NCBI GenBank assembly: GCA_002441545.1 | Contig: DJWL01000147.1 | Coordinates: 968-6,140 of the forward strand | Reading direction: 5' to 3' | From: Flavobacteriaceae bacterium UBA6231 | Lineage (GTDB): Bacteria; Bacteroidota; Bacteroidia; Flavobacteriales; Flavobacteriaceae | Length of the DNA stretch: 5,173 nucleotides | Shown here: one piece after another, positions 1 to 5,173 of the stretch | Layout: each line of letters starts with the position of its first letter | Numbering within the stretch: position 1 is the stretch's first letter | The notes under the pieces: model-generated | The model's database searches: none | Seen by the model: the letters and a program-made list of their open reading frames with translations, nothing else | Told to the model about the DNA's origin: nothing | Made by a program: the position numbers and the translations under genes

Positions 1-941
1 GGAATATCATGATGGATTACAAACCTAACATCTGGTTTATCTATTCCCATACCAAAGGCTATAGTAGCAACTACAACATCAACATCTTCCATAAGAAATT
101 TATCCTGATGGCTTGTACGGGTCTTGGCATCTAAACCTGCGTGATATGGAACTGCTTTTATACCATTTACTTGCAAAACTTGAGCTAGTTCTTCAACACG
201 CTTTCTACTTAAACAATATACAATGCCAGATTTTCCATTATTCTGTTTTATAAAACGAATAATATCTGCATCTACATTTTTACTTTTTGGCCTTACTTCA
301 TAGTATAAATTGGGTCTGTTAAAAGAGGCTTTAAAGGTTTTGGCTCCATTAATTGATAAATTTTTAATAACATCTTCTTGTACTTTTGGAGTAGCTGTGG
401 CTGTTAATGCTATAATTGGAATATTATCTCCAATTCTGGAAATAATTTGTTTTAAATTACGGTACTCGGGTCTAAAATCATGACCCCACTCACTAATACA
501 ATGGGCTTCATCAATAGCCATAAAAGATACTTTTACAGAACGTAAAAATTCAACGTTTTCCTCCTTAGTAAGAGATTCTGGTGCTACATATAAAAGTTTT
601 GTAATGCCGTTTACTATATCTTCCTTTACTTTTTTTATTTCTGTTTTATTTAGAGAAGAATTTAATACATGAGCAACACCTTCTTCATTTGAAATACCTC
701 TTATAGCATCAACCTGATTTTTCATCAAGGCAATTAAAGGTGATACTACAATGGCTGTTCCTTCTTGCATTAATGCTGGTAGCTGATAACATAGAGATTT
801 TCCTCCACCTGTAGGCATAATCACAAAAGTGTGGGTGCCTGATAAAATACTTTCAACCACACCTTCTTGAAGACCCATAAACTTGTTGAATCCAAAAAAC
901 TTTTTTAGTGCAGCATGCAAGTCACTATTTGTTATTGACAT
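1..941 (-). CDS. recQ: ATP-dependent DNA helicase RecQ, N-terminal part (runs off left edge)
   Basis: Superfamily 2 3'-5' DNA helicase that unwinds forked and recombination DNA in the cytoplasm. I translated it from the ATG at 941-939; 313 complete codons are present and the frame is open to the window edge. Visible motifs in order: motif 0 (FGFNKF-GLQE, Q25), Walker A PTGGGKS (43-49), motif Ia PLIALM, motif II DEAH (144-147), the RecQ-specific aromatic-rich loop CISEWGHDFRPEY (148-160), motif III LTATAT (179-184), motif IV around GIVYCLSRKR (239-248), and motif V ATIAFGMGIDKPDVR (292-306). The sequence stops just inside motif VI (HHDIP), so the arginine finger, zinc-binding, winged-helix and any HRDC regions lie outside. 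The DEAH plus aromatic loop makes RecQ rather than a general DEAD-box protein secure. It is transcribed divergently from kdsD. No clear Shine-Dalgarno precedes the ATG, which is usual in Bacteroidota. Confidence 0.97.
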   Translation of the reverse strand, partial: MSITNSDLHAALKKFFGFNKFMGLQEGVVESILSGTHTFVIMPTGGGKSLCYQLPALMQEGTAIVVSPLIALMKNQVDAIRGISNEEGVAHVLNSSLNKTEIKKVKEDIVNGITKLLYVAPESLTKEENVEFLRSVKVSFMAIDEAHCISEWGHDFRPEYRNLKQIISRIGDNIPIIALTATATPKVQEDVIKNLSINGAKTFKASFNRPNLYYEVRPKSKNVDADIIRFIKQNNGKSGIVYCLSRKRVEELAQVLQVNGIKAVPYHAGLDAKTRTSHQDKFLMEDVDVVVATIAFGMGIDKPDVRFVIHHDI

Positions 942-1043
942 AAATTTTAATAAAAATTAATTTATAAAAATGAAAACCACTCTAAACATTTTAATGCTAT
1001 TAATTAATTTAGTAGTGAATTTAGAGAACCCTCTTTTTTTCGT

Positions 1044-1051
1044 TAGTTTTG
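1044..1051 (+). promoter_or_regulatory. Candidate Bacteroidota-type -7 promoter element for kdsD operon
   Basis: TAGTTTTG is an exact match to the TAnnTTTG -7 consensus used by the primary sigma factor of Bacteroidota. About 20 bases upstream lies TTA (1021-1023), a 2-of-3 match to the TTG -33 element. It would give a leader of roughly 85-90 bases ahead of the TTG start at 1145. No equally good element was found on the opposite strand for recQ; the nearest is TAATTTCG at 1063-1056, with one mismatch and no well-placed TTG. The match is short and the region AT-rich, so chance is possible. Confidence 0.42.
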
Positions 1052-1095
1052 TAACCGAAATTAAAATTATAAACTAATTTTAATTTGACCAACTA

Positions 1096-1117
1096 TTAAA
1101 GATAGTAAAATCTTTAA
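1096..1117. repeat. 8-bp perfect inverted repeat in kdsD leader
   Basis: The arms TTAAAGAT (1096-1103) and ATCTTTAA (1110-1117) are perfect reverse complements separated by six bases. The repeat lies about 28 bases before the kdsD start and downstream of the candidate promoter, so it would be in the 5' leader. It could be a protein-binding dyad or a weak RNA hairpin. No run of T's follows, so it is not a typical terminator. Confidence 0.5.
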
Positions 1118-1144
1118 AAGCATCAATTAAAAAAAAATTAAATT

Positions 1145-2110
1145 TTGAGTAATAATAAGTCTATCATTAATACGGCAATACAAGCCATAGAACTTGAAAG
1201 TCAGGCTATTTTAAATTTATCTAAATTAGTAAACAATGATTTTGCAGAAGCTGTAAATCTTATTCACAAGTCAAAAGGCAGAGTAATCATCACTGGAATT
1301 GGAAAAAGTGCCATCATTGCTACCAAAATTGTTGCTACTTTAAATTCAACAGGAACACCAGCGATTTTCATGCATGCCGCAGATGCCATTCATGGTGATT
1401 TGGGTTTAATTCTTAAAGATGATGTTGTAGTCTTCATTTCAAAAAGCGGAAACACTCCAGAAATAAAAGTGTTGGTACCGTTTATTAAGAGTGCAAAAAA
1501 TAAAATGATTGCTATAACAGGCAATAAAGACTCCTATTTAGGTCAGCAAGTTGATTATGTTTTAAATGCGTTTGTTGAAAAAGAAGCTTGCCCTAATAAT
1601 TTAGCGCCTACTACAAGTACAACCGCTCAATTGGTAATTGGTGATGCCTTAGCAGTATGCTTATTAGATCTTAGAGGGTTTTCTAGTAAAGACTTTGCTA
1701 AATACCATCCCGGTGGCGCTTTAGGCAAAAAATTATACCTAAGAGTCAATGACTTGTCATCAGTAAACGAAAAACCCCAAGTAACCCTTGAAACGTCTAT
1801 AAAAGATGTTATTATTGAAATTACAGAAAAAAGATTAGGTGTTACGGCCGTTGTGGAAAACGATAAGATAATTGGCATCATAACCGATGGTGATTTACGT
1901 AGAATGTTAAGTAAAGTAGATAATATTTCTTCAGTTAAAGCTAAAGATATTATGAGTAAAAATCCAAAACGAATCAATGGTGATGCTATGGCTATTGATG
2001 CTATGGATATTATGGAAACCTATGAAATATCGCAACTTTTAGTTGAAGAAAATGGTTGTTATGCTGGTGTGGTTCACTTACACGATTTAATAAAAGAAGG
2101 CATTATATAA
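1145..2110 (+). CDS. kdsD: Arabinose-5-phosphate isomerase, SIS plus two CBS domains
   Basis: Cytoplasmic aldol-ketol isomerase converting D-ribulose 5-phosphate to D-arabinose 5-phosphate, the first step of Kdo synthesis for LPS (family KdsD/KpsF/GutQ). The 321-residue length is normal. The SIS domain (about 35-175) carries GIGKSA, STGTP, HGDLG, SKSGNTPEI and the EACP--LAPT-STT segment. Aligned by eye to E. coli KdsD, the four key residues are present as K54, E106, E147 and H188 (E. coli K59, E111, E152, H193). The signature YHPGGALGKKL (187-197) leads into two CBS domains (about 204-262 and 265-321, with TDGDLRR at 248-253). The start is TTG: an in-frame TAA sits at 1139-1141, and no ATG or GTG occurs before the conserved N-terminus. 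No Shine-Dalgarno is visible; an A9 run (1129-1137) lies upstream. First gene of a run with tatC, whose ATG overlaps the stop. kpsF is the alternative name. Confidence 0.95.
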   Translation: MSNNKSIINTAIQAIELESQAILNLSKLVNNDFAEAVNLIHKSKGRVIITGIGKSAIIATKIVATLNSTGTPAIFMHAADAIHGDLGLILKDDVVVFISKSGNTPEIKVLVPFIKSAKNKMIAITGNKDSYLGQQVDYVLNAFVEKEACPNNLAPTTSTTAQLVIGDALAVCLLDLRGFSSKDFAKYHPGGALGKKLYLRVNDLSSVNEKPQVTLETSIKDVIIEITEKRLGVTAVVENDKIIGIITDGDLRRMLSKVDNISSVKAKDIMSKNPKRINGDAMAIDAMDIMETYEISQLLVEENGCYAGVVHLHDLIKEGII

Positions 2111-2931
2111 TGGCAAAAAAAAATGTAAATGAGATGTCTTTTTTAGATCATCTTGAAGAATTAAGATGGCATTTAATTAAATCGGTTGCAGCCATAACAA
2201 TAACAGCAACGGGTGCCTTTTTAGCTAAAGGTTTTATTTTTGATGTTTTAATCTTTGGTCCTTCAAAGGCCAGCTTTTTAACATACCAGTTACTATGTAA
2301 AGCATCAAAATATTTAGGCATGGAAAGCTTTTGTTTTACTAAGCTTCCTTTCGAAATTCAAAGTAGAACCATGTCTGGTCAGTTTTCAGCCCATATCTGG
2401 ACCGCCATAACTGCTGGCTTTGTAATTGCTTTTCCTTATGTACTTTATCAATTATGGAAATTCATTAGTCCGGGGTTGCATGAAAATGAACGTAAACATT
2501 CCAGAGGTTTTATCATTATTTCATCACTATTGTTTTTCATTGGTGTCCTGTTTGGATATTATGTCATCTGTCCTTTATCTATAAACTTTTTAGGAACGTA
2601 TCAAGTAAGTGATCAAGTGCATAATGATTTTGATTTAAGTAGTTATATTGGTCTCATCAGATCATCGGTATTAGCTTCCGGTTTGGTGTTTGAATTACCC
2701 ATAATCATTTATTTTTTAACTAAAGTTGGATTGGTAACACCTCAATTCTTAAGAAAATACAGAAAATATGCGCTTATTTTAGTATTAGTTATTTCAGCAA
2801 TCATCACGCCACCAGATATTGCTAGTCAAGTGATTGTAGCGATTCCAATACTTATCCTTTATGAAGTGAGTATTTTTATTTCGCAAATAGTTATTAGAAA
2901 TCAAAAACGAAGAGAAAAAAAACATGCCTGA
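2110..2931 (+). CDS. tatC: Sec-independent (twin-arginine) protein translocase subunit TatC
   Basis: Polytopic inner-membrane core of the Tat system, which binds twin-arginine signal peptides and, with TatA-type partners, moves folded proteins across the membrane. The 273-residue protein begins MAKKNVNEMSFLDHLEELR; the cytoplasmic N-terminal SFLDHLEELR motif (10-19), FPYVLYQLWKFISPGL (108-123), FFIGVLFGYY, and ITPPDIASQ (232-240) are TatC hallmarks. About six membrane segments are visible near 22-42, 98-118, 132-152, 186-206, 219-235 and 240-260, with a basic tail. The first external loop (about 48-92) looks longer than in E. coli and holds two cysteines, C63 and C75. The start at 2110 is chosen because it forms a TAATG stop-start overlap with kdsD, is preceded by AGAAGG nine bases away, and matches the family N-terminus; an in-frame upstream ATG at 2056 would add 18 unrelated residues inside kdsD. 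No tatA is in the window. Confidence 0.96.
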   Translation: MAKKNVNEMSFLDHLEELRWHLIKSVAAITITATGAFLAKGFIFDVLIFGPSKASFLTYQLLCKASKYLGMESFCFTKLPFEIQSRTMSGQFSAHIWTAITAGFVIAFPYVLYQLWKFISPGLHENERKHSRGFIIISSLLFFIGVLFGYYVICPLSINFLGTYQVSDQVHNDFDLSSYIGLIRSSVLASGLVFELPIIIYFLTKVGLVTPQFLRKYRKYALILVLVISAIITPPDIASQVIVAIPILILYEVSIFISQIVIRNQKRREKKHA

Positions 2932-3280
2932 TATAGTTTCAGAATTCAATGAGTATCGTTCAAAGATGAATGATAAAATTCTATCTGATAATAACAAAAT
3001 TATCAAACGCATCTTTAATTTAGACACCAATACTTATACTGAAGGAGCTTTAGATGTTAAAACCAAAGAACTTTTAGGATTAGTAGCTTCAACCGTTTTA
3101 CGCTGTGATGATTGTATAAAATACCATTTAGAAACCAGTTACAAATTAGGTCTAACTAAAGATCAGGTAGTAGAAGCATTAAGTATAGCAACATTGGTTG
3201 GAGGCACCATCGTAATTCCGCATTTACGTCGTGCTTACGAATTTTGGGATGCTTTAGAAGAACAGGATAAACCAATATAA
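2924..3280 (+). CDS. Carboxymuconolactone decarboxylase family (AhpD-like) protein with CxxC
   Basis: Small (118-residue) all-helical AhpD-like protein, probably cytoplasmic since it has no signal peptide or membrane segment. The core reads KTKELLGLVAS, then CDDC (61-64), H68, and a C-terminal EALSIATLVGG helix typical of the family. The spacing E49-x11-C61-x2-C64-x3-H68 is the same as in the AhpD active site (Glu, Cys, Cys, His), where the cysteine pair does peroxidase or thiol-disulfide chemistry. This favours a redox enzyme over true gamma-carboxymuconolactone decarboxylase, and no aromatic-degradation gene is nearby. The ATG overlaps the end of tatC by 8 bases and follows a purine-rich A8 tract, so it is probably translated from the same message. 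Substrate, reductant and reason for sitting between tatC and lptB are unknown; the family call is firm, the function is not. Confidence 0.88.
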   Translation: MPDIVSEFNEYRSKMNDKILSDNNKIIKRIFNLDTNTYTEGALDVKTKELLGLVASTVLRCDDCIKYHLETSYKLGLTKDQVVEALSIATLVGGTIVIPHLRRAYEFWDALEEQDKPI

Positions 3281-3295
3281 AACCATTACAGCTTT

Positions 3296-3321
3296 AATAG
3301 TAATATGATTTTACTATTTTT
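3296..3321 (+). repeat. Inverted repeat followed by T5 between CMD gene and lptB; possible weak terminator
   Basis: The arms AATAGTAA (3296-3303) and TTACTATT (3311-3318) are perfect reverse complements around a 7-base spacer, and the right arm runs into five T's (3317-3321). The shape is that of an intrinsic terminator or attenuator 16 bases after the CMD stop, but the stem has only one G-C pair and should be weak. It could also be a DNA-binding dyad upstream of lptB. The T-rich tract TATTTTTA (3315-3322) is one mismatch from a TAnnTTTG promoter element, without a good TTG partner. Confidence 0.4.
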
Positions 3322-3339
3322 AGCGTTATCAATAAGCAT

Positions 3340-4080
3340 ATGATTTTAAGAGCTGAAAATTTAATGAAGTCCTATAATGGACGAAAAGTTGTAAAAAATG
3401 TGTCTCTGGAAGTTAACCAGGGAGAAATTGTTGGGTTATTGGGGCCAAATGGTGCTGGAAAAACTACAAGTTTTTATATGATTGTAGGTTTAATAAAACC
3501 AAATGGTGGAAATATTTTTCTTGATAATACCGAAATCACAAAATATCCAATGTATAAAAGGGCTCAAAACGGAATTGGATATTTGGCTCAGGAAGCTTCT
3601 GTTTTTAGAAAACTTAGCATTGAAGATAATATTTTAAGTGTTTTACAGCTCACTAAACTAAGTAAAAAGGAACAACATCATAAAATGGAGTCTCTTATTG
3701 AAGAGTTTGGTTTAAGCCATATTCGTAAAAACCGTGGCGATTTATTATCTGGTGGCGAACGTAGACGTACCGAAATTGCTCGTGCTTTAGCAACAGACCC
3801 AAGTTTTATATTATTAGATGAACCTTTTGCTGGAGTTGACCCTGTTGCAGTTGAAGACATTCAACGTATCGTGGCTCATTTAACCAAAAAGAATATAGGA
3901 ATTTTAATCACAGATCACAACGTACAAGAAACTTTAGCGATTACAGATAGAACCTATTTAATGTTTGAAGGCAGTATTTTAAAAGCTGGTAATCCTGAAG
4001 AATTAGCAAGTGACGCTATGGTACGTAAAGTGTATTTAGGTCAGAATTTTGAGTTACGTAAAAAGAAAATCAGAGATTAA
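3340..4080 (+). CDS. lptB: LPS export ABC transporter ATP-binding protein LptB
   Basis: Cytoplasmic ATPase of the LptB2FG complex that extracts LPS from the inner membrane and drives it along the Lpt bridge to the cell surface. The 246 residues form a single ABC domain of the usual LptB length: Walker A GPNGAGKT (35-42), Q-loop Q84 in YLAQEASVFRKL, the signature LLSGGERRR (135-143), Walker B FILLDEP (156-162), D-loop AGVDP, and switch histidine H193 in TDHNVQETL. The YLAQE-SVFRKL and SGGERRR forms are those of LptB rather than LivF/LivG amino-acid ATPases. The ATG at 3340 has only a weak AATAAG upstream but gives the expected MILRAENL-KSY N-terminus. It sits 59 bases after the CMD gene, either read through from the kdsD message or from its own start. 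lptF, lptG and lptC are not in the window. Its stop lies 3 bases from the stop of the convergent DUF808 gene. Confidence 0.96.
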   Translation: MILRAENLMKSYNGRKVVKNVSLEVNQGEIVGLLGPNGAGKTTSFYMIVGLIKPNGGNIFLDNTEITKYPMYKRAQNGIGYLAQEASVFRKLSIEDNILSVLQLTKLSKKEQHHKMESLIEEFGLSHIRKNRGDLLSGGERRRTEIARALATDPSFILLDEPFAGVDPVAVEDIQRIVAHLTKKNIGILITDHNVQETLAITDRTYLMFEGSILKAGNPEELASDAMVRKVYLGQNFELRKKKIRD

Positions 4081-4083
4081 AAT

Positions 4084-4956
4084 TTACTTTTTAATGATTT
4101 TATAACCTTTTTTAAATAATTCAAGAATTAAAAAAGCTAAAAAACCTACTACTAAACCAAAAATAGCATCTTTAAGCATTGCAGGTAACACTTCCATAAT
4201 ATGATGAAGAAATTCTATATTATGAGTAAATATACCACCAGCAACTAAAATTAGAGCTACAGTTCCAATAACAGACAGACTTTTAATGACTACCGGAAGT
4301 GATTTAATTAGAAAATTTCCAATAATGGTTGAAACACTTTTTTGATTGGCACTCTTTAAAAGCTTAAAACCTAAATCATCCATTCTTACAATAAGAGCTA
4401 CAATTCCATAAACACCAATAGTAGCAACAAAAGCAACAAATGAAACAACAAGAATTTGAGTCGAAATTGGCTTGCCTAAAACAGTTCCTAAAGCAATAAT
4501 AACAATCTCAACAGACAAAATAAAATCAGTTAATATAGCCGATTTTATTTTCTTTTTTTCAATAACAATCGGATCATTTTCTAAAACCTTGTCATTTTTA
4601 GTTTCAGCAGTTAAATGTTTGTGTGGAATAAAAAACTCAACTATTTTTTCAACACCTTCATAAGCCAAATAAACACCTCCAAAAATCAAAATTAACGGAA
4701 TGGCCCAAGACAAAAATGAGCTCAACAAAAAAGCAATTGGTAAAATAATAAGTTTGTTAAGTAAAGAACCTTTGGTAATGGCCCACAAAACGGGCAATTC
4801 TCTAGACGACACAAAACCAGTAGCTTTCTCAGCATTAACAGCCAAATCATCTCCTAAAATACCTGCTGTTTTTTTAGTAGTAATCTTACTCATTACCACA
4901 ACATCGTCCATTAGGGCTGCTATATCATCCAGCAATGCAAAAAAACCTGAAGCCAT
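4084..4956 (-). CDS. DUF808 family (YedI-like) inner-membrane protein
   Basis: A 290-residue membrane protein whose N-terminus (ASGFFALLDDIAALMDDV, then KTTKKTAGILGDDLAVN-like and RELPVLWAITKGSLLNK blocks, residues 2-68) is the conserved signature of DUF808, the family of E. coli YedI. Hydrophobic segments appear near 67-82, 84-100, 142-160, 167-190, 226-243 and 261-280, with a charged linker at about 112-138 that should be cytoplasmic or loop. The molecular function of the family is not known; no catalytic motif is evident. The ATG at 4956-4954 is preceded by AAGAAAAGAGA, a usable purine-rich binding site. It starts 12 bases after the phosphatidyltransferase stop and is probably in the same message. 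It converges on lptB with almost no space between stops. Family assignment is confident; the role is unassigned. Confidence 0.9.
   Translation of the reverse strand: MASGFFALLDDIAALMDDVVVMSKITTKKTAGILGDDLAVNAEKATGFVSSRELPVLWAITKGSLLNKLIILPIAFLLSSFLSWAIPLILIFGGVYLAYEGVEKIVEFFIPHKHLTAETKNDKVLENDPIVIEKKKIKSAILTDFILSVEIVIIALGTVLGKPISTQILVVSFVAFVATIGVYGIVALIVRMDDLGFKLLKSANQKSVSTIIGNFLIKSLPVVIKSLSVIGTVALILVAGGIFTHNIEFLHHIMEVLPAMLKDAIFGLVVGFLAFLILELFKKGYKIIKK
4107..4136. repeat. 9-bp inverted repeat at the convergent 3' ends of lptB and DUF808
   Basis: CTTTTTTAA (4107-4115) and TTAAAAAAG (4128-4136) are perfect reverse complements around 12 bases, which themselves contain part of a second small dyad (AATTC / GAATT, 4118-4129). 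It lies inside the last codons of the DUF808 gene, where lysine and leucine codons produce A/T runs, and 27 bases past the lptB stop. It may help end lptB transcription, but no T-run follows on the plus strand, and the coding constraint alone could explain it. Confidence 0.35.
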
Positions 4957-4968
4957 TCTCTTTTCTTA

Positions 4969-5173
4969 TTATTTATGAAGTTGTTTAAGTGCTATATTAT
5001 CTAAAAGAGACATCCCTATATAGAGTATAATAATAATTGGAATGGCTGCAAATTGTAGTACAATTAAAAAAATAAGGCATAGTAAGATAAAAATGTACCT
5101 GGACGCATTGGCTTTAAACCCCCACGCTTTAAATTTTAGTGCAAACAATTTAATATTTGAATTTAATAAATAA
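4969..5173 (-). CDS. pssA: CDP-alcohol phosphatidyltransferase, probably phosphatidylserine synthase, C-terminal end (runs off right edge)
   Basis: Translating the minus strand from 5172 gives 67 codons without a stop, ending in tandem TAA TAA (4971-4966; the first is the true stop). The peptide begins mid-protein and contains LFALKFKAWGFKANASRYIF followed by a strongly hydrophobic stretch of two likely membrane helices (about residues 26-56) and the tail LLDNIALKQLHK. The S/F-LKFK-W--K-N--RY-F pattern before the last helices resembles the C-terminus of Bacteroidota CDP-diacylglycerol-serine O-phosphatidyltransferases, which make phosphatidylserine (precursor of phosphatidylethanolamine) at the inner membrane. 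The catalytic CDP-alcohol motif (DG-x2-AR-x8-G-x3-D-x3-D) lies beyond the edge and cannot be checked, so another member of the CDP-alcohol family is possible. The DUF808 gene follows 12 bases downstream. Confidence 0.7.
   Translation of the reverse strand, partial: YLLNSNIKLFALKFKAWGFKANASRYIFILLCLIFLIVLQFAAIPIIIILYIGMSLLDNIALKQLHK

Noticed and set aside
1627..1977. 116-codon open frame on the minus strand inside kdsD
   Set aside because: It lies wholly antisense to a well-matched isomerase gene and resembles no family I recognise.
1982..2011. Two imperfect 15-base tandem units (GATGCTATGG repeated) within kdsD
   Set aside because: They encode DAMAI-DAMDI in a CBS helix and match the usual pattern of that domain, so this is ordinary coding sequence rather than a DNA repeat element.
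2056..2109. N-terminal extension of tatC from an upstream in-frame ATG
   Set aside because: The 18 extra residues are out-of-frame kdsD sequence rich in Cys, Trp and Arg, unlike TatC N-termini. The ATG at 2110 has a good spacing to AGAAGG and a stop-start overlap.
2794..3030. 78-codon minus-strand open frame across the tatC/CMD junction
   Set aside because: It is antisense to two clear genes and shows no family features.
3678..3860. 60-codon minus-strand open frame inside lptB
   Set aside because: It covers the LptB signature and Walker B region antisense and has no features of its own.
4472..4663. 63-codon plus-strand open frame opposite the middle of DUF808
   Set aside because: It is a shadow of the hydrophobic and charged linker segments of the real gene.
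4700..4978. 92-codon plus-strand open frame opposite the DUF808 N-terminus
   Set aside because: The opposite strand encodes the highly conserved DUF808 signature. This frame's Ser/Thr/Ile-rich protein is what antisense reading of it would give.
1..5173. Mobile elements, CRISPR arrays, tRNA or rRNA genes, defence systems
   Set aside because: I saw no terminal inverted repeats with a transposase, spaced direct repeats, cloverleaf-like segments or defence-type domains. All long open frames are accounted for by housekeeping families.

Overview
This window is an AT-rich stretch of chromosome, most likely from a marine-type member of the Flavobacteriaceae (Bacteroidota). Three things point there. 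The proteins read as flavobacterial versions of their families, for example RecQ with the FGFNKF-GLQE start and TatC with a long first external loop. Translation starts mostly lack strong Shine-Dalgarno sites. The intergenic DNA contains a TAnnTTTG-type promoter element. The assignment to family level is an inference from protein character, not from a marker gene.

Layout: (1) Bases 1-941, minus strand: the N-terminal 313 codons of the DNA helicase RecQ, running off the left edge. (2) Bases 942-1144: a 203-bp divergent intergenic region with a candidate promoter and an 8-bp inverted repeat. (3) Bases 1145-3280, plus strand: a tight run of three genes. These are kdsD/kpsF (arabinose-5-phosphate isomerase, first step of Kdo synthesis for LPS), tatC (twin-arginine translocase core) and a small AhpD-like carboxymuconolactone decarboxylase (CMD) family protein, with overlaps of 1 and 8 bases. 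(4) After a 59-bp gap that holds an inverted repeat followed by five T's, lptB (LPS export ATPase) at 3340-4080. (5) Converging on lptB with only 3 bases between stop codons, a minus-strand pair: a YedI-like DUF808 membrane protein (4084-4956) and, 12 bases upstream of it, the C-terminal end of a CDP-alcohol phosphatidyltransferase (probably phosphatidylserine synthase) running off the right edge.

The theme is envelope building. KdsD supplies the precursor of Kdo, LptB powers LPS transport, TatC exports folded proteins, and the phosphatidyltransferase makes phospholipid headgroups. The CMD protein and DUF808 are the two genes whose roles here are not known. I find no mobile element, CRISPR array, RNA gene or sign of recent transfer. 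This looks like conserved core genome, so the findings are modest: a forced TTG start, an AhpD-type active site in the middle of an envelope operon, a cysteine pair in TatC, and a few small DNA structures.
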